The notes beneath the pieces are model-generated. The model made no database searches. It saw nothing but the letters and a program-made list of their open reading frames with translations, and was not told the origin of the DNA. 10,141 bases of DNA, taken from NCBI GenBank assembly GCA_019417045.1, contig DXWE01000005.1, positions 4,716 through 14,856 of the forward strand, read 5' to 3'. Origin of the DNA: Oscillospiraceae bacterium. GTDB taxonomy: Bacteria > Bacillota > Clostridia > Oscillospirales > Acutalibacteraceae. The position numbers and the translations under genes are program-made. Positions 4,912-10,141 of the stretch are shown here, one piece after another (positions within the stretch are counted from its first letter, which is position 1; every line of letters begins with the position of its first letter).

Positions 4912-7275
4912 TTAGTCTTTGTATTCTTCGATGATATATGCCTCGAAGATATCGCCCACCTGGAGGTCCGCGAACTTCTCGAGCGAGATGCCGCACTCAT
5001 ACCCCTGTGCGACCTCCCGCTGGTCGTCCTTGAACCGCTTGAGCGAACTCATCTTGTCGTCCGCGACGATGATGCCGTCCCGCACCACGCGGATCAGGTC
5101 GTTCCGGCACACCTTGCCATCGAGCACATAGCAGCCGGCCACCATGCCGACGCCGGTGATCTTATAGGTCTGCCGCACCTCCGCGCGCCCGTGCATGACC
5201 TCGCGCGTCTTGGGCGCGAGCATACCCTTCATGGCGTCGGAGATCTCTTCAATGCAGTCGTAGATGACGCGGTACATCCGCATGTCGACGTTGCTCCGCT
5301 CCGCCGCGGCCTGCGCGAGCGGCTCGGGGCGCACGTTGAACCCGACGATGATCGCATTGGATGCGTCGGCGAGCATCACGTCGCTCTCGCTGACCGCGCC
5401 GACCGCGCCGTGGATGACCCGCACCCGCACCTCGTCGTTGCTCAGCTTTTCGAGAGATTGCTTCACCGCCTCGACCGAGCCCTGCACATCCGCCTTGACG
5501 ATGATGTCCAGCTCCTTCATCTCGCCCTCTTTGAGCTGGTCAAACAGGTTGTCGAGCGTGACCTTCTTATACTGGCTGAACTGCTCCTCCTTGGCTTTTT
5601 CCTTGCGCTGCTCCACCAGCTCGCGGGCGAGCCGTTCGTCCGTGACGGCGTTGACGATGTCGCCGGATGCCGGCACCTCGTCGAGCCCCATGATCTCCAC
5701 CGGGACGGACGGGCCGGCGGCCTCCACCCGGTTGCCGTTTTCGTCGGCCATGGCGCGCACCCGCCCGACCGCCGTCCCGGCGACCACGATGTCGCCCGGG
5801 TGCAGGGTGCCGTTTTGCACGAGGATGGTCGCGATCGGGCCGCGGCCCTTGTCCAGCCGCGCCTCGATGACCGTGCCCTTGGCGGCGCGATCGGGGTTGG
5901 CGCGCAGCTCCTTCATCTCCGCGACCAGCAGCACCATCTCGAGCAGCTTGTCAAGCCCCATGCCGGTGTGCGCGGACACGGGGACGCAGATCACGTCGCC
6001 GCCCCACTCCTCGGGCACGAGCTCGTATTCGGTGAGCTGCTGCAGCACCCGGTCGGGGTTGGCCTCCGGCTTATCCATCTTGTTGATCGCGACGATGATC
6101 GACACCCCCGCCGCCTTCGCGTGGTTGATCGCCTCCACCGTCTGCGGCATGATGCCGTCGTCCGCCGCGACCACCAGAATCGCGATATCCGTCACCTGTG
6201 CGCCGCGCGCCCGCATGGAGGTGAATGCCGCGTGGCCGGGGGTGTCGAGGAAGGTGATGTTCTGCCCGCCGATATTCACGCGGTACGCGCCGATATGCTG
6301 GGTGATGCCGCCCGCCTCGCCGGCGGTGACGTGGGTCTTGCGGATGGCGTCGAGGATCGAGGTCTTGCCGTGGTCGACGTGGCCCATGACGACGACAACC
6401 GGATCGCGCTTTTGCAGGTCGGTATCCGTGTCCTCGCTGTCGTCGATGATCCGCTCCTCGATGGTGACGACCACCTCGCGCTCCACCTTGGTGTGGAACT
6501 CCTCCGCCACGAGAAAGGCGGTGTCGAAATCGATCTCCTGGTTGACGGTCGCCATCACGCCCATCATCATCAGCTTTTTGATGACCTCGGCGGAAGTGGC
6601 CTTCATGCGGCTCGCGAGCTCGCCGACCGTGATCGTATCCCCGACCGTGATGGTGAGCTGCTTTTTCTGACGCTCCGCCTGGATGCGCGCCAGCCGCTCC
6701 GCCTCGGTCTCGCGGCGGCCGCGCTGGGGCTTGCGGTACTGCTGGGATTTCTGATTGATCTTCTGCTTTTTGACCGCGCCGCCGTCCCCGCGCACCTTGT
6801 TGGAGCCCTGCGCGAGCCGGTCGAACTTCTCGTCGTATTTGCCGAGATTCGTCTGGGAGGTGCGGGTATCCACCACGCGGCGCTCGATCGGCGCCTTTTT
6901 CGGGGCGGGTGCGCCATCCTTTGCCGGCTTTTTCACCGGCTCCTTCTGCGGGATCACCACCGCCGGGCCGGCCGGGGCCGCCGCAGCCGGCTTGCCGGTC
7001 TCCTTGCCGGCCTTCGTCTCGGAAGCGGCCGGAGCCGGCGCCACCTCGGGAGCGGGCTCCTCCTTCTTCTCCGCAGCGGTCGCGAAATACGCGTCGAAGT
7101 TCTCCACCTGGTTTTCCTGTGTAAAATATTCAAATATCAGATCCAGCTCGTTTTCCTCGAGCGCAGTATTGCTCTTCTTGGCCGGAGGGCACATCCCCTC
7201 CAGAAAGCCGATCACCACTTTGCTCTGGACGCCAAAATCCTTGGCCACCTCGCTGACGCGGTATTTTTGCATCAT
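4912..7275 (-). CDS. infB: Translation initiation factor IF-2
   Basis: A 787-residue GTPase that brings fMet-tRNA to the 30S P site and promotes subunit joining. Order of domains: an N-terminal IF2_N-type helix module (residues 1-55, MQKYRVSEVAKDFGV); a low-complexity Ala/Pro/Lys/Glu linker (about 66-185); a second IF2_N module (about 206-260); the G domain with GHVDHGKT at 298-305 (G1), GITQH at 323-327 (G2), DTPGH at 344-348 (G3), NKMDK at 398-402 (G4) and SAHTG at 434-438 (G5); then domains II, III (DIIVKADVQGSVEAV) and the C-terminal fMet-tRNA-binding domain containing GYECGISLEKFADLQVGD. The ATG at 7275 has AAGGAGG 10 nt upstream and shares ATGA with the ylxQ stop. A second ATG follows at once (7272) and is the alternative. 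Length is typical for Firmicutes. Confidence 0.98.
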   Translation of the reverse strand: MMQKYRVSEVAKDFGVQSKVVIGFLEGMCPPAKKSNTALEENELDLIFEYFTQENQVENFDAYFATAAEKKEEPAPEVAPAPAASETKAGKETGKPAAAAPAGPAVVIPQKEPVKKPAKDGAPAPKKAPIERRVVDTRTSQTNLGKYDEKFDRLAQGSNKVRGDGGAVKKQKINQKSQQYRKPQRGRRETEAERLARIQAERQKKQLTITVGDTITVGELASRMKATSAEVIKKLMMMGVMATVNQEIDFDTAFLVAEEFHTKVEREVVVTIEERIIDDSEDTDTDLQKRDPVVVVMGHVDHGKTSILDAIRKTHVTAGEAGGITQHIGAYRVNIGGQNITFLDTPGHAAFTSMRARGAQVTDIAILVVAADDGIMPQTVEAINHAKAAGVSIIVAINKMDKPEANPDRVLQQLTEYELVPEEWGGDVICVPVSAHTGMGLDKLLEMVLLVAEMKELRANPDRAAKGTVIEARLDKGRGPIATILVQNGTLHPGDIVVAGTAVGRVRAMADENGNRVEAAGPSVPVEIMGLDEVPASGDIVNAVTDERLARELVEQRKEKAKEEQFSQYKKVTLDNLFDQLKEGEMKELDIIVKADVQGSVEAVKQSLEKLSNDEVRVRVIHGAVGAVSESDVMLADASNAIIVGFNVRPEPLAQAAAERSNVDMRMYRVIYDCIEEISDAMKGMLAPKTREVMHGRAEVRQTYKITGVGMVAGCYVLDGKVCRNDLIRVVRDGIIVADDKMSSLKRFKDDQREVAQGYECGISLEKFADLQVGDIFEAYIIEEYKD

Positions 7276-7598
7276 ATCGTCTGTTCCTCCTTCGTATCGG
7301 GAATATGGGCGCGCATCGCCCGGGCAAAACCCTCGTCGCACACCGCCACGAGTCCGACGGGCCGGGGCGCGCCCAGCGCCCTGCCGAGTGCCGTCTTATC
7401 GAGCGGGAGGGAGGTCAGCGGCAGTGCGTCTTTTGTCGCGAACCGCCACTCCTTCCGGGTCTTCTCGGACACATCGCCGGCGCACAACATCAGCCGCGCG
7501 TCGCCGCTTTTCACAGCGGTCACCGTCGCCTCAAAGCCGGTCTGCAGCCGGCCGGCGCGCCGGGCGATCCCCAGCAGTCCGATGAGTTTTTCATTCAC
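7272..7598 (-). CDS. ylxQ: YlxQ, L7Ae-family RNA-binding protein
   Basis: A 108-residue protein of the L7Ae/L30e/S12e/Gadd45 fold, members of which bind kink-turn RNA. The sequence IARRAGRLQTGFEATVTAVK (11-30) followed by SGDARLMLCAGDVSEKT (31-47) is the hallmark stretch of the YlxQ/YbxF group. The GTG at 7598 is chosen because it gives the family N-terminus (NEKLIGLLGIARRAG). It overlaps the end of ylxR by 8 bp, with GGAGGAGG 12 nt upstream. Its stop overlaps the infB start by 4 bp. The cellular role of YlxQ is not well defined; position between rnpM and infB suggests an RNA or ribosome-linked function. Confidence 0.9.
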   Translation of the reverse strand: MNEKLIGLLGIARRAGRLQTGFEATVTAVKSGDARLMLCAGDVSEKTRKEWRFATKDALPLTSLPLDKTALGRALGAPRPVGLVAVCDEGFARAMRAHIPDTKEEQTI

Positions 7599-7860
7599 TG
7601 GCTCCCAATTCCTCCTCCATACGGTCATATACCTCAGCGGGGATGGCGCAGGAAAACGCCCTTTCCAGCCGTTTTAACTTGCGGGCGCTGTGCAGGCAGT
7701 CCGGGTTTTTGCAGACATAGGCGCCGCGTCCGGGCTTTTTGCCGGTCAGGTCGAGCGAGATCTCGCCCTCCGGGCTCTTCACCACCCGCACCAGTTCCCT
7801 CTTCGGTTTCATCTCGTTGCAGCCGATGCATTTGCGCAGCGGCGTCCGTTTTGTCTGCAC
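7591..7860 (-). CDS. rnpM: RNase P modulator RnpM (YlxR family)
   Basis: An 89-residue basic protein of the YlxR family, renamed RnpM after its B. subtilis member was found to bind RNase P RNA and modulate tRNA 5' processing. Family signature RKCIGCNEMKPKRELVRVV covers residues 9-27, and GRGAYVC covers 44-50. Four cysteines (11, 14, 50 and 55) sit in two pairs that could hold a metal, but this is only a suggestion from spacing. The C-terminal helix KLKRLERAF is typical. The start is GTG at 7860, with GGGAGG 8 nt upstream and no competing ATG nearby. It follows nusA by 44 bp and overlaps ylxQ by 8 bp. Confidence 0.92.
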   Translation of the reverse strand: MQTKRTPLRKCIGCNEMKPKRELVRVVKSPEGEISLDLTGKKPGRGAYVCKNPDCLHSARKLKRLERAFSCAIPAEVYDRMEEELGASE

Positions 7861-7904
7861 CAGGACTTCCTCCCTCTTCTACAAGCATGTGCGCACGCAG
7901 AGGA

Positions 7905-8984
7905 TTACGGCTCTTCCTCCCCGAAAAATCCGCTCTCGGGGCGGATATCGATCTTCCAGCCGGTGAGTTTCGCGGCCAGCCGGGCGTTTTGCCCCTTGTT
8001 GCCGATCGCGAGCGACAGCTGCGAATCGGGCACCGTGACCCGGCAGCTCTTCGCCCCTTCCGGATCGACCTCCACCGACAGCACCTTTGCCGGGGAGAGC
8101 GCCGCCGCGATAAAAGTGGCAGGATCGTCGCTGTATTCCACAATATCGATCTTCTCGCCGCCTAGCTCGTCGACAATGCTGTTCACCCGCGCGCCGCGCG
8201 GGCCAATGCAGGCGCCCACCGCGTCCACGTTCTCGTCGTGGGCGAGCACCGCCATCTTGGTGCGCTGGCCCGCCTCGCGGGAGATGGCCTTGATCTCCAC
8301 CGTGCCGTTGAAGATCTCCGGCACCTCCATCTCAAACAGCCGCTTGACCAGCCCTGGATGGGTGCGGGAGATGAGCATGCGCGGGCCGCGGTCGCCCTCG
8401 CGGACGTCCACCACAAACACCTTGATCCGCATGCCCTCCGAGAGGGTCTCCCCCTCGGGCAGCTCGCTCTGCGGCAGCACCGCCTCCGCCCTGCCGATCT
8501 CCACGGTGGCGGCGCCGGTGCGCGGGTCCACCCGGGTGACGGTCGCGGTGACCAGCTCCTGGTTGCGGCGCTGGAACTCCTGCAGCTGCTGCCCGCGCTC
8601 CGCCTCCCGGATGCCCTGGCGGATCACGTGCTTCGCGGTCTGCGCCGCGATCCGGCCGAACTGCTTGGTGTGCAGCGGGATCTCGACCACGTCGCCGACC
8701 TTGGCGGTGTCCGAATAGGCCGCAGCCTGCTCGAGCGTCATCTGCTCGTCCGGATCCTCCACCTCTTCCACCACGGTCTTGTGCAGCGAGACGGAGAAGT
8801 CGTTGGTCGCGGGATCCATCGTGACCACGATATTGTCCTTTCCGCCATAGTCGCGGCGGACCGCAATGACAATGGCGGCACGGATCTTCTCCAGCAGGTA
8901 GTCCGCCGGAATGCCCTTTTCCTTTTCGAGGAGCCTCACCGCTTCAAAAAATTCCACGGCGTCCTTGTTGACGGTCTCTTTCAT
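7905..8984 (-). CDS. nusA: Transcription termination/antitermination factor NusA
   Basis: A 359-residue RNA polymerase-binding factor, the size of Firmicute NusA (no C-terminal acidic repeats as in proteobacteria). Residues 1 to about 130 form the polymerase-binding N-terminal domain, beginning NKDAVEFFEAVRLLEKEKGI. An S1 domain follows (about 144-205), then two KH domains with GxxG loops in IGPRG at 260-264 and IGNKG at 327-331. The tail is short and acidic (EEEP). The ATG at 8984 is chosen because GGAGG ends 11 nt upstream and the start matches the family. NusA enhances pausing and hairpin-dependent termination. The terminator-like hairpin in this operon's leader therefore makes feedback by NusA on its own operon plausible (inference). 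Confidence 0.97.
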   Translation of the reverse strand: MKETVNKDAVEFFEAVRLLEKEKGIPADYLLEKIRAAIVIAVRRDYGGKDNIVVTMDPATNDFSVSLHKTVVEEVEDPDEQMTLEQAAAYSDTAKVGDVVEIPLHTKQFGRIAAQTAKHVIRQGIREAERGQQLQEFQRRNQELVTATVTRVDPRTGAATVEIGRAEAVLPQSELPEGETLSEGMRIKVFVVDVREGDRGPRMLISRTHPGLVKRLFEMEVPEIFNGTVEIKAISREAGQRTKMAVLAHDENVDAVGACIGPRGARVNSIVDELGGEKIDIVEYSDDPATFIAAALSPAKVLSVEVDPEGAKSCRVTVPDSQLSLAIGNKGQNARLAAKLTGWKIDIRPESGFFGEEEP

Positions 8985-9031
8985 AGCGTTTCTATCCTCC
9001 AACCGGTGTCCCGGAATAAATTATGGACGTG

Positions 9032-9529
9032 TTAATCCACGGAATCGTCGTCCCAGTCCTCCACGGGCCGGACGGACGAGATGTCCTTCATCGCAAACGT
9101 GCGCGCCCCTCGATCGAGCGAGAGCACCTGATCTTCCACCCCGTCCAGCGCGCCGGTGAACTCGCGCGTGCCGTCCTGCGGGCGGATGAGCGTCACCCTC
9201 ACGGGAGAACCCCGGTAACGCTCGAAATGCTCGGGCCGGGTGAGCTCCCGCTCCATCCCCGGCGAGGTGACCTCCAGACAGTAGGACTGCGCGATCGGGT
9301 CGGCCCTGTCCAGAGCGGGGTTGAGCAGCCGGGTCAGCGCCACACAGTCGTCGATCCCGACGCCGCCGTCCTTGTCGATGATGTACCGCAGGTACCAGGT
9401 GGCGCCCTCCTTTACAAACCGCACGTCCCACAGGAGGAGCCCCAGCTGCCGCGCGAGCGGCTCCCCGATGGCGCGGCACACCTCCACCGTGCGCCCGCCG
9501 TGCCCGGTGCCGGGCGATCCCTTCGGCAT
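9032..9529 (-). CDS. rimP: Ribosome maturation factor RimP
   Basis: A 165-residue protein needed for 30S assembly, first gene of the operon, 47 bp before nusA as in most bacteria. Recognisable family segments: WDVRFVKEGATWYLRYIID (34-52), then KDGGVGIDDC (53-62), and EVTSPGMERELTRPEHFERY (86-105), followed by the C-terminal SH3-like domain (VRVTLI... EFTGALDGVEDQVLSL). The start is uncertain. ATG at 9529 is preferred because GGGGGGA lies 9 nt upstream. ATG at 9538 would leave no spacer after that G-run, and ATG at 9547 has no ribosome binding site. The choice changes the protein by at most six residues. The last residues are acidic (EDWDDDSVD). Confidence 0.95.
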   Translation of the reverse strand: MPKGSPGTGHGGRTVEVCRAIGEPLARQLGLLLWDVRFVKEGATWYLRYIIDKDGGVGIDDCVALTRLLNPALDRADPIAQSYCLEVTSPGMERELTRPEHFERYRGSPVRVTLIRPQDGTREFTGALDGVEDQVLSLDRGARTFAMKDISSVRPVEDWDDDSVD

Positions 9530-9538
9530 CTTCTCCAT

Positions 9539-9545
9539 TCCCCCC
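9539..9545 (-). promoter_or_regulatory. G-rich putative ribosome binding site of rimP
   Basis: GGGGGGA, 9 nt before the ATG at 9529 on the minus strand, is the only purine-rich site near the rimP start. It is weaker as an anti-16S match than the AGGAGG sites elsewhere in the operon, so rimP may be translated at a lower rate or under control of the hairpin just upstream (inference). Confidence 0.5.
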
Positions 9546-9553
9546 ATCAATAC

Positions 9554-9578
9554 AAAAGAGCGGGTCACCCCACTCTTT
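9554..9578 (-). terminator. Terminator-like hairpin (possible attenuator) in the rimP-nusA leader
   Basis: In the minus-strand transcript AAAGAGUGGG pairs with CCCGCUCUUU over 10 positions (one U-G wobble) around a GUGA loop, which fits the stable GNRA tetraloop class. The 3' arm ends in UUUU, followed by GUAUUG and then the rimP start region. The A-run before and U-run after the GC core resemble an intrinsic terminator with a short, weak U-tract. It lies between the candidate promoter and rimP, about 25 nt before the start codon. Confidence 0.55.
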
Positions 9579-9607
9579 ACCGTCAGCCTATACCTTAGTC
9601 TGCCCCC

Positions 9608-9636
9608 ACTATACCATACCCTATTAAAAAAAGCAA
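9608..9636 (-). promoter_or_regulatory. Candidate sigma-A promoter of the rimP-nusA-infB operon
   Basis: On the minus strand a -10 hexamer TATAGT (9613-9608, 5 of 6) is preceded by an extended TGG. It lies 17 bp from TTGCTT (9636-9631), a weak -35. Transcription would begin near 9602, giving a leader of about 70 nt that contains the hairpin at 9554-9578. It is the best promoter match upstream of the ten-gene operon. Confidence 0.65.
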
Positions 9637-9666
9637 CCCCCTGCCCCGAAAATTTTGCCATTTCCC

Positions 9667-9695
9667 TTGTAAACACTCCCGTTTTATGGTAAAGT
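9667..9695 (+). promoter_or_regulatory. Candidate sigma-A promoter of the degV gene
   Basis: TTGTAA (9667-9672, 4 of 6) and TAAAGT (9690-9695, 4 of 6) are 17 bp apart, with an extended TGG before the -10. Predicted start is near 9702, leaving about 32 nt of leader with GGGAGG at 9721-9726. It is back-to-back with the rimP promoter; 30 bp separate the two -35 elements, including an AAAATTTT palindrome that may act as an AT-rich upstream element. Confidence 0.55.
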
Positions 9696-9733
9696 AAGGG
9701 ACATAGGCGATCGAAGAAGCGGGAGGATAGAGG

Positions 9734-10141
9734 ATGGAAAACCGGATTATTTTGAGTGCGGACAGCACCTGTGACCTCGGTGATGAGCTGCGGGAGCGGT
9801 TCCATGTGCACTATTACCCGTTCCATGTCATTCTGGACGGGCAGTCGTACAGCGACGGGGTGGACCTGCAGCCGGACGACATCTATCGGGTGTACGAGGA
9901 AAAGGGGATTCTGCCCAAGACCGCCGCGATCAGCGTCGGGGAGTATGTGGAATTTTTCAAGCAGTGGACCGACCAGGGGTTTGAGGTCATCCACGTGTGC
10001 ATCGGGTCGGGGCTGTCCTCCACCTATAACAACTGCCGGCTGGCGGCAGAGGAACTGCCGGGGGTGTACCCGATCGACAGCCGCAATCTCTCGACCGGGA
10101 TGGGGCTGGTGGTGATCGAGGCGGCCAAGCGGATCGAACAG
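9734..10141 (+). CDS. DegV-family (fatty-acid-binding) protein, N-terminal part
   Basis: The first 136 residues of a DegV protein that runs off the window. Family members bind a long-chain fatty acid; the FakB members present it to the kinase FakA for phosphorylation, feeding membrane lipid synthesis. Recognisable parts: ADSTCDL at 9-15, SYSDGVDLQPDDIY at 38-51, LPKTAAISVGEY at 60-71, CIGSGLSSTYN at 89-99, and IDSRNLSTGMGLVV at 114-127. Thr63 and Ser95 sit in the segments that contact the fatty-acid carboxylate in FakB, but exact equivalence was not checked. The ATG at 9734 has GGAGG 7 nt upstream. It is divergent from rimP and outside the translation operon. DegV proteins are multi-copy in Clostridia, so no gene symbol is assigned. 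Confidence 0.92.
   Translation, partial: MENRIILSADSTCDLGDELRERFHVHYYPFHVILDGQSYSDGVDLQPDDIYRVYEEKGILPKTAAISVGEYVEFFKQWTDQGFEVIHVCIGSGLSSTYNNCRLAAEELPGVYPIDSRNLSTGMGLVVIEAAKRIEQ

Noticed and set aside
6711..7078. Ala/Pro/Lys/Glu-rich low-complexity stretch that looks like a repeat
   Set aside because: This is the flexible interdomain linker normal in IF2; there is no regular repeat unit.
5191..7677. A very long open frame on the plus strand opposite infB (about 828 codons)
   Set aside because: Its product is a low-complexity mix rich in His, Asp, Leu and Arg with no recognisable domain, and it mirrors the infB codon pattern in GC-rich DNA. infB on the other strand is unmistakable.
7882..7900. 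Alternating purine-pyrimidine tract CATGTGCGCACGCA with a GTGCGCAC palindrome in the nusA-rnpM gap
   Set aside because: Only about 14 bp; too short to argue for Z-DNA or an operator, and expected now and then in GC-rich DNA.
9530..9994. An N-terminal extension of RimP across the promoter region and antisense to degV
   Set aside because: It would pass through both candidate promoters and the leader hairpin, and RimP proteins are about 150-170 residues long.
1..10141. Defence system, CRISPR array, mobile element, tRNA or rRNA gene
   Set aside because: No direct-repeat arrays, transposase or integrase domains, terminal inverted repeats or RNA gene signatures were seen; nearly every base belongs to a housekeeping gene or a short explained gap.

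Overview
The window is a piece of a bacterial chromosome carrying a core translation / transcription-elongation operon. The DNA is clearly GC-rich by eye. Strong AGGAGG-type ribosome binding sites, GTG and TTG starts, a RimP-NusA-RnpM-YlxQ-IF2-RbfA gene order, a MecA-type adaptor and a DegV protein all point to a Firmicute, most likely a GC-rich Clostridia (Oscillospiraceae-like). The genus cannot be named from this.

Layout. At the left edge (1-315, + strand) is the 3' end of a MecA-like adaptor gene. It converges on, and overlaps by 13 bp, the last gene of a ten-gene minus-strand operon that fills about 94% of the window. In transcription order (right to left) the operon is: rimP (9529-9032), nusA (8984-7905), rnpM/ylxR (7860-7591), ylxQ (7598-7272), infB (7275-4912), rbfA (4839-4477), nrnA (4484-3489), truB (3472-2591), a ribF-HAD fusion (2564-993) and rpe (947-303). 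At the right edge a DegV-family gene (9734-end, + strand) is divergent from rimP; the 204-bp gap holds both candidate promoters and a terminator-like hairpin in the rimP leader.

How it works together. RimP and RbfA mature the 30S subunit, NusA and IF2 act in transcription elongation/termination and translation initiation, TruB makes pseudouridine 55 in tRNA, RnpM and YlxQ are small RNA-binding proteins, and NrnA removes nano-RNAs. RibF makes FMN and FAD, and Rpe interconverts ribulose-5-P (a riboflavin precursor) and xylulose-5-P. Spacing is tight: ylxR/ylxQ and rbfA/nrnA overlap by 8 bp, ylxQ/infB by 4 bp (ATGA), and the other junctions have gaps of 16-72 bp.

Most content is ordinary housekeeping. 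I see no mobile element, CRISPR array, tRNA, rRNA or defence system. The points worth a second look are the RibF-HAD fusion with an altered nucleotidyltransferase motif, the leader hairpin before rimP-nusA, two tandem hairpins between infB and rbfA, near-identical extended -10 elements in the divergent promoters, and a 13-nt sequence shared just upstream of rbfA and rpe.
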